DNA of 64,000 nucleotides from Deltaproteobacteria bacterium. GTDB lineage: Bacteria; UBA10199; JACPAL01; GCA-016699445. Made by a program: the position numbers and the translations under genes. A model generated the notes under the pieces. The model was not told the DNA's origin. It saw nothing but the letters and a program-made list of their open reading frames with translations, and ran no database searches. Each line of letters opens with the position of its first letter. Position 1 is the first letter of the stretch. Positions 54,158 to 63,148 of the stretch are shown one piece after another. The DNA lies in contig CP064976.1 in assembly GCA_016699445.1 (NCBI GenBank), positions 1,240,001 to 1,304,000 on the forward strand, read 5' to 3'.

Positions 54158-54797
54158 ATGGAAGCCTTTACAACACACACTGGCCAAGTCGTGACCATCG
54201 ATCGTGCTAATATCGATACCGATGCGATTATTCCCAAACAATTTTTAAAATCCATTCGTCGTACCGGTTTTGAAGATGGATTGTTTTTTGACTGGCGATT
54301 TCTTCCAGATGGAAAAGTAAATTCTGAATTTATCCTTAACCGTCCAGAGAAAAAGGCGTCACGATTTTAGTCGCGCGCAATAATTTTGGCTGCGGGTCTT
54401 CACGTGAACACGCAGTCTGGGCTTTTTAGCTCAATATGGTTTTTAAAGTTGTGATTGCTCCACGTCAGGAGAGATTCCAGCGTTTGCCGATATTTTTCAT
54501 AACAACAGTGTGAAGAATGGCATTCTCAATGTGGAATTGACAGAAGCCGAAGTCCAAAAGATTTTTGACGCTTCAGCTAAAGAAGCGTCATTGAAAGCGA
54601 CTATTGATTTGCCTCAACAAAAAGTCACGCTTCATGCGAGTGCTGCAAGTCCGGAAATTGTCATCCCCTTTACCATCGACAAGGCCGAGAAGGATTACCT
54701 GATGCAGGGTTTAGATGATATTGGAATGACTCTTCAGTCAGATGCCGACATTGCCGCATACGAAAAAAAGCATAATTCCCAGATGATTCATCTTTAG
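54158..54797 (+). pseudogene. leuD: 3-isopropylmalate dehydratase small subunit (several frame breaks)
   Basis: The small-subunit sequence is complete but broken in several places. Frame 1: MEAFTTHTGQVVTIDRANID to RPEKKASRF-stop. One missing base near 54350-54356 restores GVTILVARNNFGCGSSREHA. A second loss in T5 (54423-54427) plus an extra T in 54440-54444 restore AFLAQYGFKVVIAP. A last lost base at about 54461-54475 gives an uncertain PRSGEIPAFADIFHNNSVKN before the final part (GILNVELTEAEV ... IHL). The net of two bases makes 213 aa. Either low-quality sequence or a decaying gene; intact leuC beside it favours the former. Confidence 0.8.
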
Positions 54798-55438
54798 TAG
54801 TTCGTAATTTCTTCATGATGTGCATGGCTGGCACGATGGAGTCTCGAGATGGCTCCGGATACAGCAAAAATCAGAAAAAAGAGAGCCACGACGGCTTGAT
54901 AGGTTGAAAGAATTTTCCCCAGATCATTGACAGGATGGATGTCTCCATACCCGATTGTCGTCATGGTCATCGTGGCATAATAAAAACTATCGATGAAGGA
55001 TAAATGCTTGTCGTTTAGAATGTGAAACTGATCGTTCAAAAACTGATACATCAGTGTAAACACCATGATAATGTCAAAAAATGAAAACCCTAAGGCAATC
55101 ATATGCCAGCGCACGCGAGCTTCTTGTGGTTTGCGGTGAGTGGGGGATTGATCAAAGAGAATGGTGAGCAGGTTTAAACTTAAGATTTGAACGACTCGTA
55201 AATTTCCAAACCCAAGCACAATCCAACCAAGCCATGTAATCGTCGGGAGCAAATTATAACCCGCAACTAATGCAATAATAAAAAGAGAGGTGACGACTAA
55301 ATAAATCTCAGCATGTTTCATCCGAACATCTTCTTTTTTAAGTCCAAAGAGACGATAGACTTTGACCATCGTCCAATCAACAATTGTGAGTAAAATGCGA
55401 TGGATTATTTTTAATAAGCTGGATTCAGTATCTGACAT
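54794..55438 (-). CDS. two-pore-type potassium channel subunit
   Basis: 214 aa. The K+ selectivity filter is exact: ATMTMTTIGYGDIHPVNDLG, with a pore helix and a following TM helix (AVVALFFLIFAVSGAIS). Three hydrophobic segments precede it, one weakly. It lacks the RCK/TrkA-N gating domain commonly attached to bacterial channels. Next to it, 13 bases away, is a P-type Ca2+-ATPase, and beyond that a cyclic-nucleotide-binding protein. Confidence 0.88.
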   Translation of the reverse strand: MSDTESSLLKIIHRILLTIVDWTMVKVYRLFGLKKEDVRMKHAEIYLVVTSLFIIALVAGYNLLPTITWLGWIVLGFGNLRVVQILSLNLLTILFDQSPTHRKPQEARVRWHMIALGFSFFDIIMVFTLMYQFLNDQFHILNDKHLSFIDSFYYATMTMTTIGYGDIHPVNDLGKILSTYQAVVALFFLIFAVSGAISRLHRASHAHHEEITNY

Positions 55439-55451
55439 TTTTCCAGAATAG

Positions 55452-57824
55452 CTAAAGAGAGCTTTTTTTCAAAACATTAAATGGATTTCTGAAAAATTTT
55501 ACACACTCTAAAATAATAAGTGGGGATAATCCCAATGCCAGGGCGATCAGGATTTCGTTTGTAGAAAGTGGTTTCAGAGGCAGTACTTTTTGTAACAAAG
55601 AAATATCATCTAAAAGGATTTGAATACCGGAAAATACAAAAATAATAAAAATAAGAAAGATATTATCAAAAGCTCCCAATTTCCAAAAATGTTCATATCG
55701 GCTTCGAAAGGCCAAGGATTTAAAGAGCTCGGCAAAGACTAAAACAGAAAAAGCCATATTACGAGCAAGAGCTATCTCTTTGTTAAAGTAAAACCAGGAG
55801 AAGGTGAGTAAGACAAGCGCCGTTTCAAAAATTCCAACAATGATCATAAATTTCCATTCGGTACGACCCAAGATAGGTTGGAATGGCTTTCGAGGAGGAT
55901 GTTTTAAAAGATTTTTACTCGGAGGCTCCATAGATAAGGCGAGGGCGGGAAATCCATCCGTGACAATATTGATCCACAAGATTTGTAGAGGTAAGAAAGG
56001 TGCTGGAAAGCCTAAAATAGCAGCTCCAAACATCACAAGAAGTTCACAAATATTTCCAGAAAGAAGATACATCAGACTTTTTTGAATATTTTCGTAAATT
56101 CCACGACCCTCTTCTATACCAGCGATGATACTGGCGTAATTATCATCAGAGAGAATCATATCTGCAGCTTCTCGCGTCACTTCAGTGCCTGATTTGCCCA
56201 TGGCGATTCCAATATGGGCTTCTTTGAGAGCAGGAGCATCGTTAACGCCATCACCTGTCATGGCCACAATGGCTCCGCGCTTTTTCCAATAATCGATAAT
56301 CTTAAGCTTATCTTCTGGTGTGGCACGGGCATGGACCACTTCCAGAACATCTTCTGCTTCACTTAAAATACCAATTTCCCGTGCAATAGCTTCAGCAGTA
56401 ATCGGATGATCCCCTGTAATCATGATGGTGCGAATGCCTGCTTCGCGTGATCTTTGAACAGCTTCAATGACTTCAGTTCGAGGAGGATCGGCAATTCCCA
56501 AAAGACCTAAAAAAGTGAGATTTTTTTCTTCAACAGTATCTCCATAAGCGACGGCCAGTACGCGTAATCCTCTCTTAGCCATTTGAGCATTGGCTTCGAT
56601 GACACCTTCTGTTCCACGACTACAGAGAGGTAGTACAAAATCAACAGCTCCTTTTAAGTAAAGAATGTGGTCCTGACGTTGAATGGACATGCGTTTTCGT
56701 TCAGAATCAAAAGGATTTACCGCTATGCGAGGATTGTTAGATTCAATGCTCTCTTTTAGGATCGAACGCTCTGCAGCCTCTTTGAGAATAGCGATTTCTG
56801 TAGGGTCTCCGATATCAGCCCTACCTTCATTGCCAAGTTCAGCATCGTTACAGGCGGTGGCGGCGTAAAGAACTTTATCATGGTCTGCTCCCCAAATTTC
56901 GCGGATCACCATATGGCCGGTAGTCAGGGTGCCTGTTTTATCCGTACAAATGACATTAACACAGCCTAATGTTTCCACTGAAGGGAGGTTTCGTACCAAA
57001 ACATGACGTCGAGACATACGTTGCACGCCTAAGGCCAGTGTAATGGTGATAATAGCCGGTAAACTTTCGGGTACAGCTGCAACCCCCAAGGAAATAGAAG
57101 ATAATAAAACATCCACCCAATGTTGATTTCTCAATAAGCCCAACCCAGCAATGATAGTAACGATTCCTAAACAAATAAAAATTAGTAGCAGAGATAGTTT
57201 TTGCAGTTGTTTTTGAAGGGGTGTGACATCGTCTTGGCTTGTAGATAAAAGATGAGCTATTTTCCCAAGCTCTGTTTTCATTCCAGTATGGAGAACTGAA
57301 GCCATCGCTGATCCTGCCACTACAGTTGTGCCCATAAATATTAGATCAGATTCCTTTTTTTCTACGGGAAAACTTTCACCTGTTAGTGCAGCCTCATTGG
57401 TTAAAAATGAATGTGCTTGGATGAGCTGAGCATCAGAGGCAATAATGTCTCCAGATTCTAAAATCAGCAAATCTCCCACGACAACTTCAGAAGCTAAAAG
57501 AAGCACAGAGTGACCGTCACGAATAACACGGGCCCGAGGAGCTGTCATAGAACGTAGCGCCGAGATAGCCTTTTCGGCCTTATATTCTTGTACGAATCCA
57601 ATCACAGCATTGAGGATAATAATAATGAGAATAGCAAAGGCATCTGCCCATTCTGAAAGTGCAAAAGAAATAAGGCAGGCTCCTAAGAGAAGGTAAACGA
57701 CAGAGCTGTTAAATTGATGAAGAAAAACTTTCCAAACTGGCTTCGAGTTTTCCCGGATAATTTCATTTTTTCCATCTTGAAACAGGCGTTTTTGGGCTTC
57801 TTGAGTAGTGAGTCCGGGTAACAT
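55452..57824 (-). CDS. P-type cation (Ca2+-type) ATPase
   Basis: 790 aa P2-type ATPase. Phosphorylation site CTDKTGTLTTGHM, hinge motif MTGDGVNDAPALKEAHIGIA, actuator TGES. TM4 reads VAAVPESLPAIITITLALG, TM5 LSGNICELLVMFGAA and TM6 NIVTDGFPALALSMEP. These hold the Glu, Asn/Glu and Asn/Asp of a SERCA-like Ca2+ site, so Ca2+ export is likelier than Na/K. The N-domain is shorter than in eukaryotic relatives. Sits between the K+-channel gene and a cNMP-binding gene, with gaps of 13 and 12 bases. Confidence 0.9.
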   Translation of the reverse strand: MLPGLTTQEAQKRLFQDGKNEIIRENSKPVWKVFLHQFNSSVVYLLLGACLISFALSEWADAFAILIIIILNAVIGFVQEYKAEKAISALRSMTAPRARVIRDGHSVLLLASEVVVGDLLILESGDIIASDAQLIQAHSFLTNEAALTGESFPVEKKESDLIFMGTTVVAGSAMASVLHTGMKTELGKIAHLLSTSQDDVTPLQKQLQKLSLLLIFICLGIVTIIAGLGLLRNQHWVDVLLSSISLGVAAVPESLPAIITITLALGVQRMSRRHVLVRNLPSVETLGCVNVICTDKTGTLTTGHMVIREIWGADHDKVLYAATACNDAELGNEGRADIGDPTEIAILKEAAERSILKESIESNNPRIAVNPFDSERKRMSIQRQDHILYLKGAVDFVLPLCSRGTEGVIEANAQMAKRGLRVLAVAYGDTVEEKNLTFLGLLGIADPPRTEVIEAVQRSREAGIRTIMITGDHPITAEAIAREIGILSEAEDVLEVVHARATPEDKLKIIDYWKKRGAIVAMTGDGVNDAPALKEAHIGIAMGKSGTEVTREAADMILSDDNYASIIAGIEEGRGIYENIQKSLMYLLSGNICELLVMFGAAILGFPAPFLPLQILWINIVTDGFPALALSMEPPSKNLLKHPPRKPFQPILGRTEWKFMIIVGIFETALVLLTFSWFYFNKEIALARNMAFSVLVFAELFKSLAFRSRYEHFWKLGAFDNIFLIFIIFVFSGIQILLDDISLLQKVLPLKPLSTNEILIALALGLSPLIILECVKFFRNPFNVLKKSSL

Positions 57825-57836
57825 AGAAACAAAATA

Positions 57837-58253
57837 CTACTCTTCGAGAGTATTGCGAAGTCTTTTTGATACATAGCGAGCAAATGTTGTGTAAAATTTC
57901 AAAGCTGTCTCGGGGTTGTTGAGAAGCAATTGAGCCATTTTTATGTAAGGGATTTCAATTAAATGAGTCTCTTCCAGAGTTTGTGCAGAAGTGGATCGAT
58001 TACCATCATCCAAAAAAGGCATTTCACCAAACATCCCGCCTTTTCCGATAGAGGCGATAATTTTGTTATTTTTGATCAGGTTGACAGTCCCCACTTCAAT
58101 CAAAAACATTTTTGAAGCAGGGTCTCCAGAGTTGAAAATGAGATGTTGTGCTGCGTATTTGGTGCGCACACAAATAGGTTCAATCAATTTAAGTTCATCG
58201 GTAGAAAAATTTTTAAAAAAGTAAACGTCTTTGAGCAATTCATGGATGGGCAT
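57837..58253 (-). CDS. stand-alone cyclic-nucleotide-binding domain protein
   Basis: 138 aa, a single cNMP-binding (CAP/PKA-regulatory) fold: SGDPASKMFLIEVGTVNLI, IASIGKGGMFGEMPFLDDGN, RSTSAQTLEETHLIEI. The phosphate-binding cassette GEMPFLDDGNRSTSA has the Gly-Glu pair and the Arg of cNMP sites. No HTH follows, so it is not a CRP-type factor. Its gene starts the K+-channel/ATPase operon, suggesting it could gate or regulate them. Confidence 0.85.
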   Translation of the reverse strand: MPIHELLKDVYFFKNFSTDELKLIEPICVRTKYAAQHLIFNSGDPASKMFLIEVGTVNLIKNNKIIASIGKGGMFGEMPFLDDGNRSTSAQTLEETHLIEIPYIKMAQLLLNNPETALKFYTTFARYVSKRLRNTLEE

Positions 58254-58263
58254 ACGGTCTCCT

Positions 58264-59757
58264 TTAATTTTCTGGGTTTCTGGGAAATTTTAAAAATGGC
58301 AGACGAACATCATTAATTAAATAGTGATCAGCCCTGATTTCTTCAGGTGGCTCATAGCCTGCCATACCAGCAGAGGTTACGTAGTCATCTTGCTCAACTC
58401 CGTCTCCTGATACACCCAATCCACCAACTAAAACTTTTTGTCCGGAAGCATTCACTTTGTACAAAGGTGAACTTCCAGGAAAAAAGACGATGCCGTTTTG
58501 GTTTGCATTGGCGGGCTGGCGTCCTTGAGTACATGGATGAGCCGTGTCGTAATTATAAATATCTCTGTAAGGACCAGGGGTTGTTGAATCAATTCCCGAA
58601 GGGAAAAAAGGTTGAGAACCAAAGCCAATGGTACGGTTTGTCACCGCTGTTTCTAACGGAAGACCTGGAATAAGATCTTCGGTGGCAACATCAGGTCCGC
58701 TGAAGTAGGTGACATTGCGTGCCTTAGCCACGGCGACATCGGTACTGAATATTGTACTATCGGTCATGCGGTATAATCCTAAAATATTTCCATCCAGATC
58801 CGTGACGGCAATGGCCATCTTGGCTCGTTGTCCAATGGGTAAACGAATGATGCCGCGTGTGCGATTGGCTGTCGTGATGGCATTGTTTATAATTGTGGAA
58901 ACATCCGCAGCTACAAGTTTTGGGTCATCGGCAGTAGGGCTGTCTTTAGGCGTTACCAATTCTCCATCATCTGGAACTCCGCCACTTGCTGGCGCCAATG
59001 TATAAGCTCCTGATAAAGACCCTGCCGTACTTCCTTCAGGCAATGTAAGTTGAATTGCAAAAGGAAGTGCGACTCCATCGATAAAAATAACTCCAGGTGA
59101 GGCTGCTGAAACAGGAAAAACAGAAAGAGCATTCACCGCAGCAAATTCATTTTCGGCATCACTTCCTCCTGCCACGCCAATCCCACCAACGAGACGACCA
59201 TTTTTAAAAAGAGGAATACCGCCGGGTGTGACTGTGATTCCATTTCCTGTTGAGATTCCATCAAGAGCTGTAGCAGGAATGACTGTTTTGCCAGCCACGA
59301 AGGTGGTGTTGAGAGAGCAGCCACGATTTGTATTTTCAATCGCGTATAAAGCGCCAGAAGCGGTGTTAGAAATTCCGGGAGGAAAATGTTCGCGGCTGAT
59401 GAAGTTGACCGTACGGCTAGAAAGGGGGGCTTGGTCATTAGAAAAGAAAGCACCTGTACGCGCGAGAGAAAGAGCTGTTTCACGAATAGCATCGGTGGCT
59501 CCGGGTTTGGAATAAACAGCTAGAGGTACTCCACGACGATCGACAACGACGAGAGCTTGAGAGTCGTTGTTGACGGCTACAGCAGAGGCTTCAATGACCG
59601 ATTGCACTTCAGCAGCTGTGAGTGGTGTGGGCGGGCTGCTGATGGTGAGATCTACGGGAAATCCTGACGGTGCAGGGCACGAAGCAAAGCTGACCAAGGT
59701 CGAGAGTAAAAAAACAGATTTAAATATTTTTGAAAGTATGGTTTTGAGAGAATTCAT
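58264..59757 (-). CDS. lipoprotein with two GlcG/HbpS-like domains
   Basis: 497 aa. Lipoprotein signal with lipobox ending FASC (Cys27). Two GlcG/HbpS-type (DUF336) domains follow. The first reads SVIEASAVAVNNDSQALVVV, AVYSKPGATDAIRETALSLA, GGIPLFKNGRLVGGIGVAGG; the second reads INNAITTANRTRGIIRLPIG, AIAVTDLDGNILGLYRMTDS, AKARNVTYFSGPD, VLVGGLGVSGDGVEQDD. HbpS relatives bind heme or sense redox in the periplasm or outside. The tandem, lipid-anchored form is unusual. Divergent from the outer-membrane protein next door. Confidence 0.8.
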   Translation of the reverse strand: MNSLKTILSKIFKSVFLLSTLVSFASCPAPSGFPVDLTISSPPTPLTAAEVQSVIEASAVAVNNDSQALVVVDRRGVPLAVYSKPGATDAIRETALSLARTGAFFSNDQAPLSSRTVNFISREHFPPGISNTASGALYAIENTNRGCSLNTTFVAGKTVIPATALDGISTGNGITVTPGGIPLFKNGRLVGGIGVAGGSDAENEFAAVNALSVFPVSAASPGVIFIDGVALPFAIQLTLPEGSTAGSLSGAYTLAPASGGVPDDGELVTPKDSPTADDPKLVAADVSTIINNAITTANRTRGIIRLPIGQRAKMAIAVTDLDGNILGLYRMTDSTIFSTDVAVAKARNVTYFSGPDVATEDLIPGLPLETAVTNRTIGFGSQPFFPSGIDSTTPGPYRDIYNYDTAHPCTQGRQPANANQNGIVFFPGSSPLYKVNASGQKVLVGGLGVSGDGVEQDDYVTSAGMAGYEPPEEIRADHYLINDVRLPFLKFPRNPEN

Positions 59758-59788
59758 TTTTCAAAAAAGTTTGTACGGGGAGAGTTTT

Positions 59789-61477
59789 TTGAAGTCAATT
59801 TTGCTTTGGCTCAGTTTAATCATTTTTTCCAGCTCCGCATTTGCCGGCCCCCTACACCGTCGTCCTGAAAAAAACAGTCCTCCACCAGTGGCTCCTGAAT
59901 CCATTACGGATCCAAAAGATATTTCTAAAGGAACTAAACCCTTGCCTCATCGTTGGGACATCAAGCCTCCTCCTCATGAACTCAATGTCACCGGACATAA
60001 GTATGATCCTTACAATCAAAATATTTTAAAGGGGGATTATCCGATTTGGGGTGAAGATGTTTTTTTTATTTTTACAGGTGTGAGCGACACTGCTTTAGAA
60101 GCCAAAAAGTTGCCTGTGCCTAGCAATCCAAGTGCGGCAGGCCCTGGGCGCATTCCTTTTTTTGGGGATGGGAATCTTCAAGCGATTCAGCAAAATTTCA
60201 AATTCTCTTTTGAACTTTATCAGGGAAATACATCGTTTAAGCCGCGTACGTGGGCGCTGAAAGTGACTCCGGTTCTCAATGTGAACTATCTTCACGCACA
60301 AGAGCGCGGCATTGTAAATGCGAGTGTAGCCAATGGCACGAGTCGGACTCAATTTGATTTTGCTCTGCAAGAAGCTTTGGTCGAAGTGCATTTGGCTAAC
60401 GTCAGTCCTTATTATGATTTCATTTCTATACGTGGAGGGATTCAGCCATTCACCTCTGATTTTCGTGGATTGATTTTCAGTGATACAAATTTTGGCGGAC
60501 GTCTCTTTGGCAATCTCAATAACAATAAGATCCAATGGAATGTGGCCTATTTCGACATGTTGGAAAAAAACACCAACAGTGAGCTCAACATGTTGGAGAG
60601 ACGCGATCAGCAAGTCTTGGTCGCTAATCTCTACTCTCAAGATTTTTTAGGAGTGCTGGGTTGGACGAATCAATTCAGCGTTCACTACAATCACGACCGC
60701 GGCACGACTCATTATGACGTGAATGGGATTCTCACACGACCGGATCCCGCGGGAGCGGCGACCAATCACGAGCTTAATTCCGTCTATCTCGGTTGGACGA
60801 GCGACGGCCACATCGGCCGCATCAATGTGAACCACGCGTTTTATTTTGCTTTGGGCAAGGACAGCCTCAACCCGCAAGCGGGACAAAAAGTGGACATCGA
60901 AGGACAGCTCGCGGCCTTGGAATTATCATACGATCGGGACTGGATTCGGTTTCGAAGTTCAGCTTTTTATTCTTCAGGGGATTCCAATCCACGTGATGAC
61001 AAGGCCAAAGGTTTTGATTCGATCTTCGACCTGCAAAAATTCGCCGGTGGCGAAAATAGTTTTTTCAATCATGAAGCGATTCGGCTCAATGGCGTCAATC
61101 TCGTCCAGCGTAATAGTCTCATTCCCAGTCTTCGCAGCAGCAAAATCGAAGGCCAGTCAAACTTCGTCAATCCAGGTCTTTTGCTTTTGAATGTGGGTCC
61201 AGATTTTGAAATCCTGCAAACACTTCGAGCGATTGCGAATATTAACTATTTGCGCTTCATCCACACCGAGCCCTTGGAAATTTTCCTCAACCAATCCAAC
61301 ATCCGCAAAGACATCGGGTGGGATTACAGTCTCGGATTACAATACCGCCCGTTTTTAAATAATAACGTCATTGTCAACGTCCGCGGAGCGCTCTTCCAGC
61401 CTCTAGGGGGTTTTGAAGATATCCTCACCTCCAATATCCTATATTCGGCTGGGACAAATTTAATTTTAACTTTTTAG
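59789..61477 (+). CDS. outer-membrane beta-barrel protein
   Basis: 562 aa. TTG 59789 is preferred: it follows GGGGAG (59777-59782) at 6 bases and gives a clean signal peptide (MKSILLWLSLIIFSSSAFA). An ATG at 59738 is possible but its peptide is less ideal. The protein has many aromatic-alternating strands and ends SAGTNLILTF with C-terminal Phe, a BAM-type signal. A Pro-rich stretch after the signal (HRRPEKNSPPPVAPES) resembles a linker. Family not identified. Starts 31 bases from the divergent GlcG-like lipoprotein. Confidence 0.75.
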   Translation: MKSILLWLSLIIFSSSAFAGPLHRRPEKNSPPPVAPESITDPKDISKGTKPLPHRWDIKPPPHELNVTGHKYDPYNQNILKGDYPIWGEDVFFIFTGVSDTALEAKKLPVPSNPSAAGPGRIPFFGDGNLQAIQQNFKFSFELYQGNTSFKPRTWALKVTPVLNVNYLHAQERGIVNASVANGTSRTQFDFALQEALVEVHLANVSPYYDFISIRGGIQPFTSDFRGLIFSDTNFGGRLFGNLNNNKIQWNVAYFDMLEKNTNSELNMLERRDQQVLVANLYSQDFLGVLGWTNQFSVHYNHDRGTTHYDVNGILTRPDPAGAATNHELNSVYLGWTSDGHIGRINVNHAFYFALGKDSLNPQAGQKVDIEGQLAALELSYDRDWIRFRSSAFYSSGDSNPRDDKAKGFDSIFDLQKFAGGENSFFNHEAIRLNGVNLVQRNSLIPSLRSSKIEGQSNFVNPGLLLLNVGPDFEILQTLRAIANINYLRFIHTEPLEIFLNQSNIRKDIGWDYSLGLQYRPFLNNNVIVNVRGALFQPLGGFEDILTSNILYSAGTNLILTF

Positions 61478-61520
61478 AAAATACCTTGAAAAACAAGGTA
61501 GAGGGCCTAAAATTGCACTT

Positions 61521-61727
61521 ATGAGTCACGAAGAAATTGAAAAATTAAGTTTTGAAGAAAAAATTCTTTTGGTCGAAGAAGTTTGGGATAGCCTAACAGA
61601 AAGCCCCAACCAATTGAGGCTGACAGCCGGTCAAAAAGAAGAATTGGATAGCCGACTCAAATCCTACAAAAAGAATCCAAAAAAAACGTCTTCATGGCAA
61701 GATGTCAAAAAAAGAATCCTTACATAA
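61521..61727 (+). CDS. type II antitoxin, addiction-module family
   Basis: 68 aa. LSFEEKILLVEEVWDSLTES is the hallmark of the small putative addiction-module antitoxins that precede ParE/RelE toxins, and the charged tail would wrap the toxin. It ends directly at the toxin start (no gap), the standard order antitoxin then toxin. Confidence 0.85.
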   Translation: MSHEEIEKLSFEEKILLVEEVWDSLTESPNQLRLTAGQKEELDSRLKSYKKNPKKTSSWQDVKKRILT

Positions 61728-62030
61728 ATGAAGAAATATCAAGTTCGTCTTACAGATAAAGCTGAAGAAGATGTGCGTGATATATTTCAGTGGCATGAAA
61801 TAAAACTAACAGGTCTTGGATATCGTTTTATTTTTTCATTAGAGGCAGCTTTTGCTTCTATCGAGCGTGTCCCATTGGGTTTCCGAAAAATTCATAAAAA
61901 TATTCGCAGGGTCCTTTTAAAAAGATTTCCGTACGGAGTGTTTTATGTTGTTGAAAAAGAACAGCTGGTTGTCGTGGCCGTTATTCATCACAAAAGGAAT
62001 CCTACGCTTTGGAAGAAAAGAAAAAACTAA
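61728..62030 (+). CDS. ParE/RelE-family toxin
   Basis: 100 aa, basic, ParE/RelE fold: VRLTDKAEEDVRDIFQWHEI, IERVPLGFRKIHKNIRRVLL, KRFPYGVFYVVEKEQLVVVA, VIHHKRNPTLW. ParE members poison gyrase and RelE members cut mRNA in the ribosome; the ending I.H.+R.P..W favours the ParE-type. The upstream antitoxin is adjacent. Confidence 0.88.
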   Translation: MKKYQVRLTDKAEEDVRDIFQWHEIKLTGLGYRFIFSLEAAFASIERVPLGFRKIHKNIRRVLLKRFPYGVFYVVEKEQLVVVAVIHHKRNPTLWKKRKN

Positions 62031-62080
62031 ATAACTGATTTTTGACACAACCTTTTATCATTTAAAGCCGATAGGCTGAC

Positions 62081-63022
62081 ATGTTTATTTCAAAAACAGG
62101 TTTTGTCGCATCTACCCATTTATTTCCTGAAACAGGATATGGGGTTCAACATTCAGATCCAGGACAACGTCATATCTGCAACATTACAGATGAGTTTAGA
62201 TCTTTGATTGAGGGAGGATCTGGAAGTGTCCAATTGAAACAACATGCAGCTCTTCTAAGGAAAAATTTTTTGGAACCCGATAGACCCTATCTTTCTCAGG
62301 TTTTAGAAATATTAAGCAGGTTTTCTTGGGTTGGTAGGGGGACACAAGAATTGCGTGAAGCTTTGGAGGTACTTGAATCTCGTGGGATGGGGAATATTCA
62401 TGAAGTGAGAGCAGATCGAAAATTTTTCGGAAACTCTCATTATCCAGCAAGAAATGCTTCTCGATGGGTGCTCAATGATCAGATCCTAACGGTAAGGCTG
62501 TTGTTGGCAATGTCAACAGCCGGCAGTCAACTGATTGAGAGGGTAGAAAATCTTATTCAAACGTTTGTGCCTATATTTTTTAAAACATTTCCTTTGTCGG
62601 TTCGTGGAAAAAGATATCCTCAGTCGAATATAACGGGAACGGTTGTTTGTTGGGTTTCTCGCTCAAGAGATGAAGCTCTGGGAGAATCCACCACTCGTTC
62701 GAGACGAGGCCCAGAATTATTAAGTAGAAGTTTATGGCAGTACCCCTTAACCGAATTTATCGGTGAAGAAAAAATTCAGCCTTACTTGGATGCGGCTAAT
62801 GATAAACCTTTAGAGCAACGTCCTTACATTTGGCGGGATCTTTTTCAAAAAAACAATGTCGACGATGACAACCCTTTTCATCCTCTTTGTGATGTTGTGG
62901 CCACTGGCTGTTATGTCGAGAGAATCGCATTAAGCACCCAAGATCCAGGCAAGGTTTACGCCAGAGTTTTTATTCCCAGCGTCCCTGAAGAGATATTAGG
63001 GAAAGTTAATTTCCAAACCTAG
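62081..63022 (+). CDS. hypothetical protein
   Basis: 313 aa from ATG 62081. No signal peptide or membrane segment and no family I recognise. It looks alpha/beta with a conserved-looking aromatic/Arg core (RNASRWVLNDQILTVRLLLA; SNITGTVVCWVSRSRDEALG; RPYIWRDLFQ). Located 50 bases after the toxin gene; the base composition resembles neighbours. It may be cargo with the toxin-antitoxin pair or unrelated. Confidence 0.6.
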   Translation: MFISKTGFVASTHLFPETGYGVQHSDPGQRHICNITDEFRSLIEGGSGSVQLKQHAALLRKNFLEPDRPYLSQVLEILSRFSWVGRGTQELREALEVLESRGMGNIHEVRADRKFFGNSHYPARNASRWVLNDQILTVRLLLAMSTAGSQLIERVENLIQTFVPIFFKTFPLSVRGKRYPQSNITGTVVCWVSRSRDEALGESTTRSRRGPELLSRSLWQYPLTEFIGEEKIQPYLDAANDKPLEQRPYIWRDLFQKNNVDDDNPFHPLCDVVATGCYVERIALSTQDPGKVYARVFIPSVPEEILGKVNFQT

Positions 63023-63148
63023 AAGTCATGTTTCATGCAAAATTTAACGATAAACGTTTTTGTGATTTCGGATTCTCAATACAAAGATCACAAGGTAATT
63101 ACGGATGTTTTTCTAGACAAGTGATTTGTATTTATCAAGAGGCTCACC

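Noticed and set aside
59567..59737. Upstream extension of the outer-membrane protein ORF
   Set aside because: It is antisense to the GlcG-like lipoprotein and gives no signal peptide; a TTG with SD at 59789 starts a clean one.
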